Shown here one piece after another: positions 31,640 to 43,019 of a DNA stretch of 64,000 bases. Location: NCBI GenBank assembly GCA_019973155.2, contig BPQB01000016.1, forward strand, positions 496,001 to 560,000. The letters are read 5' to 3'. Made by a program: the position numbers and the translations under genes. Every line of letters starts with the position of its first letter. Position 1 is the first letter of the stretch. A model generated the notes under the pieces. It saw only the letters and a program-made list of their open reading frames with translations, searched no databases and was not told the origin of the DNA. This DNA is from Phanerochaete sordida. Taxonomy: Eukaryota > Basidiomycota > Agaricomycetes > Polyporales > Phanerochaetaceae.

Positions 31640-32826
31640 CAAGTGCCATAACGCTGAATTTACCTCCTGAAAGTTACGGGCCATCATGTTCATTTACTAC
31701 GCTTGCGCGTTTTCGCATTCTGTCGTTTTTCAAGGCCATTTAGCCGCCCGCCACTCCTTCGTCCCGACCGTCACTTCGCTCTGTTTGCCTTCAACAGCTG
31801 ACCTCCGAGTTATTTCAGTAAATCATATCTGATACGTCCAGGCTTGCCGTACTGCGATACTTGATACCCAGGCCGAACGCGTGCCCATGCTGAGGCTGTG
31901 ATATACGGACCGCAGCTTGAGCGCACTCTCATATGCGCACCGCCTGACGATGAGCTCTATGCATGTGAGCCGCGTTCTTGACATCGCTGACCTTCTATGA
32001 ACTCAAATTTATGGAATAGCCGCGGATCTAGTTGCACTGGCTCAGGCACGTGTAATACCGTCGTGTCGGTTCGCGCCACTTTCGCGTCCACGCTCTGTAC
32101 AGCTTCCGGTACTTCTACACATTTCGCCTGGCGGATATCCCCAGCAATGACGATTTACGTTATGTCTGGGCAAGAATACCCGGGCGTGCCTCGGCACTCG
32201 CTCTGACATATGAATGAACCTGTAAGTATCGCCCGCTTCCACTCCCGCAATCAGCGTTGTCTGACGATCGCCTTTCCACCATCCGAGGCCCGGACGCTTG
32301 CACTGCGATATTCTTGGCGTGGAACATGAGGAGTGTCATGTCGAGCACTGCCTCGTCAGGAGCTGCTGAAGACCCGAGTGAGGCCGCATCAGTGGGAGCG
32401 ATTAGAAAAGCGGGGCGCCTCATGCCGTGAGCGTCGTCCTTGTATTGCTGCTGCGCCATCTCACTCATATCGTCACCGCACAGCGACTCTTGGCTATGGC
32501 TGTGGCGCATGAAAGATTGAGCGGGCTTCGCCATGCGCCCATACCCGTTCTCGGCTCCTAGGACGCCAGGCCTGCACCTTTCTATAGACCGGGCGTGCTT
32601 CCCTTGCGCGAGCCATTTCCACCTCTTGTCTTCTCGACCCGGCGGTATGTTCCAGTCCGCTATTTCCGGCTTCCTAGCACGCCAATCGCCGAGGACCTAG
32701 CGGCGCCTCCCCTGATTGCTGCACAAATACGCCTGGTGCGACGTCACGTCGCCTCCCTTTGCTCTGCATATGGCACAAACGGGACTCCAGCGAATCATGA
32801 CCTGGAAAGGCGGAATCCCGCCCTTA
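31640..32826 (+). pseudogene. Relic of an unidentified multi-exon gene, right copy
   Basis: Inverted counterpart of 1-1195. No continuous frame can be assembled. Shared words such as GCGGATCTAGTTGCACTGGC mark homologous segments. The family is not recognised. Confidence 0.4.
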
Positions 32827-33010
32827 TGCCATAGCAAGCCTGGCTCTAGACACGCTCGCGGGCCCTCCTCTCGGCGTGCCCGCCACCGCCTCTTCATTGT
32901 CAGGCCACGATGCTGCGACCGTCGCACGGGAAGGCTCCCCTTCAAGGCATATATGCTCGAGCGGGCAGCCCTGTCTCCATCTTGGACACGTCCTTGTCCA
33001 GCAGCAAAAA

Positions 33011-34706
33011 ATGGAGACAAGCATGCCCAACTCTGCGCTGCAGCAAGCCCAGGCGAGGTACGTCGTGCCTTCTGCCGCGTGTCGAACCATAACACTCTTG
33101 CTGATGAGACCCACAGCGAGGCATATGCGTGCGTCGTCTGGTCGGCATTCGGTGCGTACTCTCGTCGTCTTCTCAGTACGCACCGTCTGACGCGCCGCAG
33201 CGCTCGCCATCTACGACTACGTCGTCACCCTCCCGAGCGAAGCCAAAGTCGCGTGGCGGCGCCCCTTCACCGCCACGACGGCCCTGTTCCTGACCACGCG
33301 CTGGACGATGGTCGCGATCGTGGTCACGAACGCCGCACCGATCGCACACGTCGGGTGCGCTTCTCCCTTTCCATCTCCGTGCGCCGCGCACACACTAAAG
33401 TTAGGTTCTGCCACAGACACTGCGTCGCAGTCGTCTGGGTGAGCCAGGTACTCAGCTCGGTATCGTTCGTGCAGGCCGCAGGTGCGCGCTTTCGCTTCGT
33501 ATCTTTGTTCCGCGATGAGCTGAAGACCACGCAGTGTTCTCTGCGCTGCGGATCTTTGCGCTCTGGCGCAGCAACTACGTGCTCGCGTTCCTCGTGCTTG
33601 CCCCTGGCCTTGTCCCCGCGGTATTAAACCTTGTACGTCATGTCCGCCCCGATGATTTCGGCCGCGGCTAACTGCTGTCCACCTCAGTACACAACTGCGT
33701 TCCACAGCGCCTCCGCGTTCGTGCTGTGTTCGGGCGGCGCCAAGACGTCTATGCTGCCCCACGCCGAGCTCATCATGTGCGTCTGCCACTTAAGTCTTTG
33801 AATGTATCGCGATACTGACTACCACCACAGATGTATGTCGGCCGTCTAGAAGCCGTCTGACGCCAAGCTGATGTTCTTCAGTGCTCCACGTCTCGCGGTC
33901 GTGCTTACTCGCGATGGACTCGCTTGTCTTAGTCCTAACGTGGCTTCAGACGTTTCGCCAGCTGCGCAGCGCGCGCGAGTTGGATGTGCGGCTGTCGCTG
34001 TCGCGTTGCCTGCTCCGCGACGGTGCGTCTATCTGCAATGCGCCTCATTGTTCCCTCGCTGACAGCGTTCAACGTAGGCACTTTGTACTTCTTGTACGCA
34101 TCTCCTTTGTCCCAGGAGAGTCTTTTGCTGACGCGCAGACAGCCTCATGCTCGCGATGAACGTTGCCGACATCCTCACGTTTAACACCGTGCGCTACCAC
34201 AACTCCACTGCCGAGCCGATTACTCACCGCCCTCCAGATCGCATCTCCGATGGCGTCTCTCGCCCAAATCTTGGTACGCCTGTCCTCCACGCTCGTCGGG
34301 ACGCACGCTGACCCCTGCCACGCAGCCGTCCGTGCTCATGAACCACTTCATCATCAACCTGCGCACGCTACCGCCCAGCGGTGCAGACGCGCGGCCGGAT
34401 CCGACGTGGCTCCGCCCTCGGACGCTCTCGACGATGAGCTTCCCGATGCCGCCGTTCCTCGGGAACATCGGCGAGGAGCTCGTGCACGGCGACGCGCCCG
34501 ACCCAGAGGACGGGTCTGAGGAGCTCCTCATGCAAGACCTCGACTCGCTGACCGACGACTCTGTGTCGAGCGCCGGTACTGCGGCCAGTCCTCGCAGAGA
34601 GCCAGAGGACATCGAGGTGAGGATGTGTGTCCACGTTCGGTGGTGGAAGGCCTTGCTGACTAAGTGATTCGGTGTATCGTCTCATGAATAGCTCAGATAT
34701 GTGTAG
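33011..34706 (+). CDS. DUF6533 membrane protein, copy 4
   Basis: Thirteen exons: 33011-33057, 33117-33151, 33201-33354, 33417-33481, 33535-33632, 33688-33776, 33831-33832, 33882-34022, 34078-34093, 34143-34188, 34238-34273, 34326-34616, 34692-34706. They sum to 1035 nt, 344 residues. Landmarks are LAIYDYVVTLPSE, WRRPFTAT, FSALRIFALWRSNY, LVLVLTWLQTFRQL, LLRDGTLYF, MNHFIINLRTL and GNIGEELVH. Exon 7 is the 2-nt AT (CCACAG|AT|GTATGT). The 49-nt intron after exon 10 looks like coding DNA at first sight; leaving it in gives a false frameshift. Multi-helix membrane protein of unknown function, intact. Confidence 0.85.
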
Positions 34707-35175
34707 CGCCGCGCGCTGCTGCCTATCAGCTGGCACTGGAAGATTTTCCTGCCTGCTGCGCAGATCTTGGATCGGGCTGCTTTCGCACACTGCCGCGCGA
34801 AGATCAGTCTCAGCCGTCTAGAGCCCTCACTGCACTCGATCAACATTATAGAGAAGGCACGAAGCAGGCTATTTAATGCAGGTAATATCCATGCCGGAAA
34901 ATCCTGAAGTTCGCTCGTTCAACGCTCGTTGGTTCCGATCGTACACGACTTCCTCTATTCCTATTCCCCCGCTGCAAATCGATTAATTACAGTTCGGTCC
35001 TCTCCCTCTAAGCGCCGCACTGCACCCTGCACAGCCTCGAAGCACGACTCAAGTATTGTCAGCGCCGCGCCTTCTGCTCTTCCATCTCGCTCTTCCATCT
35101 ACTCCTCTAACATGCTTCGACTCTCGCTTCCACGACTTCTCTCAATGAAGCTGTCCTCTTGCCGCTGGCGATACC
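34707..35175. other. Intergenic, no gene seen
   Basis: The 3' flank of DUF6533 copy 4 and a pyrimidine-rich stretch (34940-35110) before a possible small gene. Nothing else was recognised. Confidence 0.45.
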
Positions 35176-35616
35176 ATGCCTTCTTCCCGCACCTACCCGT
35201 TTATCAGCTCTGCGGTCGCAGGGTGGGCTGCCGCCCCCGCGCCCTTCGTCCGTTTCGTGTGCGATCACGGAGATCCTACATGCGCGCCATGCAAGACTCC
35301 GTCCTGCGGACGCGCACGCGCGGTGATAGACACCCTCCTCGAGCGCCACGCGCCCTGCGCTGCATCAGAGCTCGGCCGCCCCGGGCAGATCTCCTGGCCT
35401 CGTCCACGCGAGGCCCGAGATCGGCGCAGATCGTCCCTTCCGATTCTGTGGCGCATGGCGAGACTGCGCGCGCGCGCTGCCCGACGCTGCCCGCTTCGTG
35501 GGTACTGGCAGAGCCGGTACTGGCGCTGCAGCGAATCAAACGGGCACAACGAGCCGTCGAACGCGAGCGCATTGCGCGCTTCGCCTAGTCGAGGTCCCGG
35601 TCATCCTGCGGATTGA
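35176..35616 (+). CDS. Possible small Cys-containing protein
   Basis: An open frame of 146 codons from ATG, following a pyrimidine-rich, promoter-like stretch. The first half is plausible protein, with a cysteine cluster (CDHGDPTCAPCKTPSC). The second half is Arg-rich and may be a chance frame, because another frame over the same bases also looks protein-like near 35400-35590. No family recognised. It may be a gene with a missed splice or frameshift, or not a gene. Confidence 0.3.
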   Translation: MPSSRTYPFISSAVAGWAAAPAPFVRFVCDHGDPTCAPCKTPSCGRARAVIDTLLERHAPCAASELGRPGQISWPRPREARDRRRSSLPILWRMARLRARAARRCPLRGYWQSRYWRCSESNGHNEPSNASALRASPSRGPGHPAD

Positions 35617-35797
35617 CGGTCCATCATCGCGCAGAGACATCTTCTCTGCGAGAAGCACCCGAGCCGCTGCTGATATGTTTCATCGTGCTGCTAGTGTTCA
35701 TATCCCAGGGATGTTGCGGTCTATAAGTTCGGTTCTGGGATGGTCCAGGATTCTGCACATACAGTATTACCGGACACACCATCTACTCACCAGCACA

Positions 35798-37763
35798 ATG
35801 GCCTCTACGCCGAACGCAGCGTTGCTCAAAGCCTTCGAGGGAATGTATGTGAACGCATCTATCTGCTCGATCCGCCTGGCTGACAAATCTATGTAGGCAG
35901 GAGAACTCATATTCCACATGGGCGGCATTTAGTAAGCGACTCTTCTCCGAGCTAGGCATCACGCTCATTTTACATAAGCTCTCGCGACGTACGACTTCCT
36001 CATAACCTTTCCATACGAGCTGCGGCTGGTGTGGAGACGGCCTTGGAACGCGACAAACGTTTTATTTCTGACGACGCGGTGGATCATGGTCGCGGGTGCG
36101 ATTGCCGTGGTCGCGCCAAAAGCGCCGACGAGGTAAGATTCCGCCTTCCTTTCACCACTTGAACCTCATGCTAACTCTGTCGACGCAGTAATTGCAAGGT
36201 AGTCCTCTGGGTCGACCAGATTCTAGGCTACATATCCTTCGCCCAAACTGCTGGTGAGGTCATCCGTGCTTACACTGTGTGCCGCATTGACTTACATCAG
36301 TCTCGTATGTCTAGCGTTCTCTGCACTGCGCATCTTTGCTATCTGGAACCGTAACTACGCGCTAGCAGCGGTCATCTTTGCGCTCGGCTGCGTGCCAATT
36401 GCGGGCAACATTGTACGTCGTTCGGTACTCTTACCGATGCCTTCCTGTACTGATTATCTTAGTATCTCGCCGGGTTTCACAACACTATCAGCTTTGTATC
36501 GCGGCCCGTCTCTGAATGTATCGAGACGATTACGGTCTCCGAGGATAATCTGATGATGTACGTCCCAAGACCCTGCACAGACGGCTTTTACGCTGACAAT
36601 CCCCAGGTGTAGGTCAAATGGACATTCGCTGTCTATAATCATGACTTAGCACGACTGTCCAGGGCTTCACATACTGTAGCGGAGTGTACGGTACAAACCG
36701 CCCGGGGGTGCGTTACGCTCCGACCTGCCCTCCGGGCTACAAACCGACGTCATTCTGTGGGTGATTTCTTGGGTTTCTGGCTCATTTTCGCTGCGTCTGA
36801 CGATGATAAAGGAAAAATATAGGTGAAAATGGCGGGGAAGAAGCGAAATGACCGCACAAAACGCGACATTAGCTGGTATCATGTTGATTTTGGCAGGGTT
36901 TGGGCCTCGGGGCGTTACGAAAAGGGTGAGATAACAAACCAAAAAGGGGGTGCGTTATGCGTTACGGTTTGTACCGTACACTCCGCTACAGTATCGCGCG
37001 GCTGCGCGATCGCAATGGATGGTCTAGTCCTTGTATTGACGTGGCACAAAACGTTCCGCCAATGGCGCGATGCACGAAACCTGAACATCTCTTTGTCGGC
37101 ATCGACCTGTCTCCTCCGAGACGGTACGTCGCGCGAGACTATCATTCTCTCGTCACATTGACGTAGCATCAACAGGTACCTGGTACTTCTGGTAGGTCGG
37201 AAGAGCAGGGTCACCTAGGCTGCCAACGCTGACTCGTCTGACAGCGGCCTGTTGGCCATGAACATAGCAGAGATGGCAACGATCAGGACGGTAAGCCTAT
37301 ATTCGTTGACACACTGGGTGGATTTCTCACTAGATAGTCCTCAGGTGGGGACCCCGCTAAGCTCATGCCTAGTTCAAGTCCTGGTGAGCATAATCTGGGA
37401 CGTCGTCTGGACTAGACTGTGCGCTGAGCCATGAAATATAGCCTTCTGCGCTCGTAAACCACTTCATCATTAACCTGAGATCGCTCAACCCGGCGAATGC
37501 CTCTATGTCCGGGGAGCCGCCTCTTTCGCAGATATCGTCGCTGCATATCCGGGCACCGAACTCTTTCCTCGGTAATATTGGCGAGGACCTCGACTACGGC
37601 GAAGGTTCTTTCCGGGAAGAGGATGGCACAGAACGCTCCTTCACGTCCGGCTCGTTCGCTCAAGATATCTCTACGACCGTCTCCTCTGAGAAACTCGATG
37701 CTATCGAAGTAAGTATGTGCGCTATCGCTGGAGGAGTTAAAATGCTGAACACAGATATCATGA
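35798..37763 (+). pseudogene. DUF6533 gene, copy 5, broken by a MITE
   Basis: Exons 35798-35844, 35897-35931, 35979-36132, 36189-36253, 36315-36412, 36463-36557, 36607-36608, 36663-37123 (with a 320-bp insertion), 37176-37191, 37245-37290, 37345-37383, 37442-37708, 37755-37763. Without the insertion they sum to 1014 nt, 337 residues. Landmarks are LATYDFLITFPYE, WRRPWNAT, FSALRIFAIWNRNY, LVLVLTWHKTFRQW, LLRDG, VNHFIINLRSL and GNIGEDLDY. Everything apart from the MITE is intact, and exon 8 has the family length of 141 nt once the MITE and one TA are removed. So the gene was whole until recently. Exon 7 is the 2-nt GT. Confidence 0.85.
36674..36991. mobile_element. 318-bp MITE, TA target, perfect 27-bp inverted ends
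   Basis: The ends are exact inverted repeats of 27 bp beginning CTGTAGCGGAGTGTACGG, and the element is flanked by TA on both sides (36672-36673 and 36992-36993). This is the pattern of a Tc1/mariner-mobilised MITE. GGGGGTGCGTTA occurs near both ends in the same orientation. It has no coding capacity. It sits in exon 8 of DUF6533 copy 5. The intact ends suggest recent insertion. Confidence 0.9.
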
Positions 37764-39195
37764 CAGACCCCGAGCATTCGTGGAATGGCTGCTTGAGACT
37801 GCCATATTGCATGTCCCTGGTCCATCTATCGACTTTGCCGCCTTTGATCACATATATTCTTCCGAAGGGCTATCCTATGGCTGAACAGGACACTCGATGT
37901 GTGATGCGGAACGCTGGAGGTCCAGGAGAGCGTTCGGGCATTGCTCGAGCTGCCCGACGTGGTCATGCTCTCCGGCGAGTTTTCGAGACGTGTGTGAAAA
38001 CTTTGGTTGCAGGACCTCATAGTGGTTGGACAGAAACAGCTCGCGGCTCAGGCGAAGGCTTGATGAGCGGGCTAGATGGTCGGCACTGCGCTCGCTCCTA
38101 CAGCGTTCTCTCCCAGGCCCGACGCTTCTGCAGCATCACCGCCCGATTGCTCCCCGTATTCTATGTCCCGGTTTACTTGACAGACTCTCATGTCCTGAAG
38201 TGCGGGAACGGGCTCGGGAGAGGTATGTAGATAGGTACATATAAAGCAAAATCGTACGTCTATCTGCCGCGCCCTTTAATTTACGAGGCACTTCTCTAAT
38301 TGCCTGCCATGACCTAGAGAATTGGACAGGCGGTAATTATGCAAGACTCGCATTTGACCTCGGATTTAGGTCCGCCAGCATCGGCAGGGCGTAGCTCACC
38401 ATTCGACAGCTTCCAGCGATGAGCATGTCCCTCTTCCTAAGAACACTGAAGTTTTCAGCTATAGGCTGTGCTTCAGGTGGCTGGTCCCACCTCGTTGGCA
38501 GATCGCCCTGAGAAACGTTACGGCATGGCACAGGATCGGGAGTAAGGTTCGAGTTCCGTCAGCAAAGGATACCTAGAACGTCCGTATCTTCCATTCACCT
38601 TGGTGATCTCATCTTTCCCACGTACCTGCAGTGCCGCTGCTTGGATCTTACGTTGCCGTCGAAGACGTATGACTGAAACTCGGACGTACTGTGTCGCACA
38701 TCGGCCTTGTTGAATACAAGGATCGTCGCAGCCATGTCTAACCAGACGTAGCAAGTCTCGCTGGTCGGGCTCTGGGGCCTTATACAAGTGGTATTTCTTG
38801 TAGTAAGCAGGATCTCTCCATGTCCTTATTATGTACGGTGATACTGACCTGCCTAGAAGGCCACAGCAAGATTTTGTTTGGCAGATCGTATTAGATCTAT
38901 GATTAGATTATTATCCTGCTCCAATGATTGTAAACAAAGCCTTCGCGGCAGTGCTTCTCGGGAGCGACACGGCCAACATAGCCAGTCCCTGTACGCCACG
39001 CACCCTTGTCTGCCATTTCCAGCACTCACACGAGCCCTTTCCGCACAAGACACCCTCATCCTAGTCAGGTATCCCTGCAGCCGAGGCCCTGAAAACGCAA
39101 TAATCCGCGAGATGTGAACGACGCTTATATGGGCCCGCAGAGCTGCTGTGTGTCTTCATTCACACCGGCATATAGGGACTTCCCTGAAGAAAGAC
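37764..39195. other. Intergenic, no gene seen
   Basis: It lies between DUF6533 copies 5 and 6. A GGTTCGAG word near 38537 does not fold into a tRNA. ATATAA near 38240 and AT-rich sequence around 38870-38930 are the only marked features. Confidence 0.45.
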
Positions 39196-40622
39196 ATGGA
39201 CGCAGACCAGTCGGACACTCAGCTGCTGCAAACTGTCCAGGCAATGTGCGTTTCTGCTCACTGTATATGTTGACCCTCGCTCATGCGCATCGTAGGCAAG
39301 CGAATAATTATGTCTCCTGGGCAGCCTTAGGTGCGTCCTATCAGACGAGTTCCCAATGCTGCCCCAGATATTCAGCAATAGACAGCTCTGGTGCTCTACG
39401 ACTTTGTGACCACTTTCCGACACGAGATGCGTATCGTGTGGATTCCTCTCGCACGCTGGGCTACGGCCTCTCCGACATCTCGTCGCATCCCGCTCAATGC
39501 GCGCGCCGGGCTGTTTCTGACCATTCGCTGGGCTATGGTGGTAGCCGCGCTTTTGATCGTGGTACCTGTTGCGCCAAGGTGCCGCTAGCTTCTCCCGCTC
39601 CTCGGGAAATGCCAGTGGGCTGATCTCTGATCGCAGCCGATGCGAAGGTGATGTCTGGGTGTCCAACATCGTGGCGTACGTCGTGCTCTCCCAAGTCGCT
39701 CGTACGCTCACGATCTATCGAATCTGCTGTCCACATATTACTAACCGGGAATTGTATCAGTGTTCTCTGCCCTTCGGATTTTTGCCATCTGGTTCAAGAA
39801 CTATACTCTCGCTCTGATCACGCTCGCGCTTGGCCTTGTGCGCGTTATCGTCAACATTGTACGCATCCCACTTCACCCGCCGTTTCGCTACGCACTGACA
39901 TGCGCAGTACGTCGACGGCTTCAGGAGCAACTACTCGTACGCCGGCTGGCCTGTGTCCGGCTGCGTTCAGAGTGTGACGCTTTCCGACACAGAACTCACC
40001 CTGTAAGTCTCTTCCGTAGTGAAGATTCCTAGAATATAGACTGATCTCATGCTGATATTGCGGCAGATGTAGGTTTTGTCACTACTCCCCAGATCGCGGC
40101 TTATGCGTGCGCCCCAGGTCTTTACCTCTCACGCGCGACCGTGATTGCGATGGACGTCCTCGTGCTCGTGCTCATCTGGGCCAAGACGTATCGGCAATGG
40201 CGCGACGCCCGCACCCACCTCGGTACACCATCGGTCGTAGCCTGCTTTCTCGTCGACGGTACGCTCTTGCTATTACATACCAGGCGTATCAGCGCTGACG
40301 CAGAAATTGCAGGAACGTGGTACTTCTTGTACGTGGCGCGCGCCGTTGTAACATGATGCTGCGTCGATGCACCGCCGGCTGACGTGCGCTGCCAGCGTGC
40401 TCCTTGCGCTCAATATCGCGGACACGCTTACCTTCAGCACCGTACGCCCACTCATACCCGGTCCTCTTCCCGTCGAGCTGACCCCGCAACAGACCGGCTC
40501 CCTGCTCAGCTCGCTCACCCAAGTCCTCGTACGCCACATTCTTGTCTCTTCTCCACATTACATTGACTATGACCCGAAACCGCAGCCGTCGGTCCTCATG
40601 AACCACTTCATCATCGACTTGC
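39196..40622 (+). pseudogene. DUF6533 gene, copy 6, 5' part (split by 17-kb insertion)
   Basis: Exons 39196-39245, 39296-39330, 39386-39578, 39637-39701, 39761-39858, 39908-40002, 40067-40068, 40118-40258, 40313-40328, 40396-40441, 40493-40528, and the first part of exon 12, 40586-40622. Landmarks are LVLYDFVTTFRHE, FSALRIFAIWFKNY, LVLVLIWAKTYRQW and MNHFIIDL. Exon 3 is 39 nt longer than in the paralogues and replaces WRRP with an extra 13-residue stretch. Exon 7 is the 2-nt AT (GGCAG|AT|GTAGGT). After CTTGC (40618-40622) the reading runs into the LTR and stops within two codons. The remaining coding sequence is at 57700. Confidence 0.87.
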
Positions 40623-40818
40623 TGTAACGGCTCGCATTCCCGATTAGGTACTCGCTAGCTTACGTAACTCGTAGCTTACCGTTCTCGTAGCGTAGTCGCG
40701 TTCGTCTTGACAAACCAACACCAGTCTTAGCTCACCTCGGGCTCAGTCGCCCTCTATAGTCTCATCCTCATGCTATAGAACTCGTTCATACCCTCTCGGG
40801 GCGGCCCTGCCCTTGACA
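40623..40818. repeat. 5' LTR
   Basis: 196 bp, begins TGTAACGGCTCGCATTCC and ends CCCTTGACA. It is followed by GATTGGTTCGT, a possible primer-binding region whose tRNA could not be named. Confidence 0.88.
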
Positions 40819-41995
40819 GATTGGTTCGTCCCCAACTTCGGACGTCTTTTCGCTTTTTTCGCTCTTTTTCGTCCTTCGTCGGCTTCCTCCCACTGGCGGC
40901 CTCGCTTCCCCTCGACCGCCAGCATCGCAGACTCTCAACAGAGTTGCTCAAGACACTTCCCCCTCGCTCACCGCTCGCTCCCGCAGGGCTGCACGCCCTG
41001 CGCACTTGTCCAGCCTCCCGTTGCTAGGCTAGGCGCCGCTGTCACCACCTGCCGCGGCACCTCCCTCGAGCCAGCACGATTCCCCTTGCATCATGGCCCA
41101 CCCACCCTCCCTATTCCTTCGCTCTAGTCGTCGTTCTCAACCCCACATCCAGTCCCTCAAGTTTTCCAGCTCGCCTACTCGCGTTTTGCGAGGCGCCTGC
41201 GTCTCGCATCACTCCATTCGCGAGGCCTCGGCGGAAAAAAGGGGGATAGGGGACGAGGGGACGAGGAGCTTTCGAGGGTGCGGAGATGGGCTGAACGGAG
41301 GTGAAAGGACAGGTGCGCACCCACTTGGAGAAGTCGAGCCGGGTCCAGAGTCCTCGAAGGACCGGCTCGCACGAGCAGCGCCGTCCCGCAAGCTCGTAGA
41401 CGTCAGTCGAAGAGCGAGCGAGGACGTGCGTCCCCTCGGTGGTCGCGCACGCGACCTTTGGAAGAAGAAGACCGACAGCCCGTAGCTCGCAAGGGCTGTC
41501 GTGTATGGAGCAAGTGCTCCGCATCCGCTCGCAGTCTTGCGAAGAGCGGTGCGGACGTGCGCGCACTCTCGAGCGAGCAGACACCCCGCACACCCGCCAG
41601 CTTCCCAAGAGGTGTGCGGAGGTGCGCTCTCGTCGACGCGTAGCGTCTCCGGCAAGTGTCCTCGACGCTTGCTCGAACCTCGTTCGCGTTTCCGCGATTT
41701 TTGCGGCTTTTTACGCCGTTCTTCAAGACCATTTTTCGACGCTTTTCAAGCACCTTCGGCACATCCTCATCGACATTCCCCGTCCTCGACGCCTCCGCCA
41801 TCCCTCGAACATCATACCACACCCCCTCATCTCCGCATAACTGGCCTCATTGCCGGTCTCGAACCCCTCCCTCGTCGTCACGCTTTGCCCTCTGCGGACT
41901 CCTCGCCACTTCACATTCGCTCCCAGTGCATCCTCGACCCTCGACTCTCGATCCTCGGGCTAGGCTTCGGTCTACGCCACCCCTTCACGACACTT

Positions 41996-42344
41996 GTCAT
42001 GCCGCGTGCTCGTACGCACACCTCGCGCACCTCGTCTCTGTCGGTCATGGCTTCGGTCGTGATGCGACCTCTCGCACCCCTCGAACTCGACTCGACATGG
42101 TTTGCGCTGCAGCGCACCATGCTCACCTTCGTCCCCGGACTCCTTGCCTTCTCACAGGCTCTCGTCACCATCTCGCGCGCTTGGTTTTGCCCTCGTCCTC
42201 ATCATCTCGTCACCTCGTTTCGCTCCCCCTTAGTTTTGATCATGACGTCCCCTGCACTATGTACATGTTCCTTTGCCTTTCGCACTCGTTCCCTTGCTTC
42301 GTCTCGACCCTCACGACCTTATCCCTAGTAGCTGCTTCGCTCGC
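41996..42344. repeat. 349-bp direct repeat, left flank of KDZ element
   Basis: It begins GTCATGCCGCGTGC and ends GCTTCGCTCGC. It matches 57108-57456 with a single difference found by eye (TATG versus TACG in the CTGCAC-TRY-GTACATG stretch). It belongs to the LTR-retrotransposon interior and now brackets the KDZ element. Confidence 0.9.
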
Positions 42345-43019
42345 ACCCCATGGGTGGTTGCCAAAACATCGGCAAAGGGGTCTACCCAGACAGGGCGAAG
42401 TATTGGCCGGGGCTAGTGCCAGGCCTGTGGCTGGCTAGCCTGGCCGATGTTTCGGACACTGCTCTCCGTGGTGCAGCCTTGCAGAGCAGCCTGCCATATG
42501 CGGCAGGCATTCAAACTCAGCTCATGCACGTGCACCTTGGCTCTTGTGCGGCTACGCAGACCCGCCAAATTGGGTAGACTGACTGTCTACCAGTTTCGGG
42601 AATAGGTTCCCACGCCTCTCGAGGCCTAGGGCAGGCAATACGCCCCTTCCACGCCTATACACGGGCCTTCTGGGCATTTAGCAGCACGGGTGGGGGCTCA
42701 ATACATTCGGTAGTACAGTACATGGGTGGTGTAAATAGTTCCTTGCACGCCAGGCGGCATACGGCCGTACATCCGCCGTCCACGCGCCCGCGCAGCTGCA
42801 CGCCACCCATGCAGCGCAGCCGCACGCATCGCCCTCGCGTCCGCCGTCAATCCAGCCATGCGCACATGCGATACTCTCGCGCCTCCCGCCCACGCGCGTC
42901 CGCTAGCCCACGCCCGCGCGCGTCCGCCAGCCCACGCGCCCGCGCGTTCGCTACCCTCCCCGTTCGCATTTGCATCGCGGAATGGTGCGGCCGCGCACCA
43001 GCGATCAGCGCGACTGCAA
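42345..43019. other. KDZ element, left subterminal region
   Basis: Non-coding. It holds AAACATCGG-type words and, at about 42880-42955, a short tandem repeat of a CGCGCGTCCGC-CAGCCCACGC type unit. Confidence 0.5.

Larger units (their letters stand above)
28912..32826. repeat. Right arm of inverted segmental duplication
   Basis: Reverse complement of 1-7523 without the two left-only insertions. It holds the 5' part of F-box member 3, the intact DUF1223 gene, tRNA-Arg(ACG) and the unidentified relic. The outer end (AATCCCGCCCTTAT at 32813-32826) pairs with position 1. Confidence 0.85.

Noticed and set aside
34143..34273. Frameshift in exon 10 of DUF6533 copy 4 and similar shifts or stops in copies 1, 2 and 3
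   Set aside because: The V-R codons at this spot (GTRCGY) are intron donors. Adding one short intron (49-68 nt) per gene removes every shift and stop and leaves all copies in frame.
38515..38560. Possible tRNA near GGTTCGAG
   Set aside because: No T stem, anticodon arm or acceptor stem can be formed around the B-box-like word.
41501..42328. 275-codon open frame in the LTR-retrotransposon interior
   Set aside because: Pyrimidine-rich, low-complexity translation, no gag or pol motif, open in other frames as well. Taken as non-coding.
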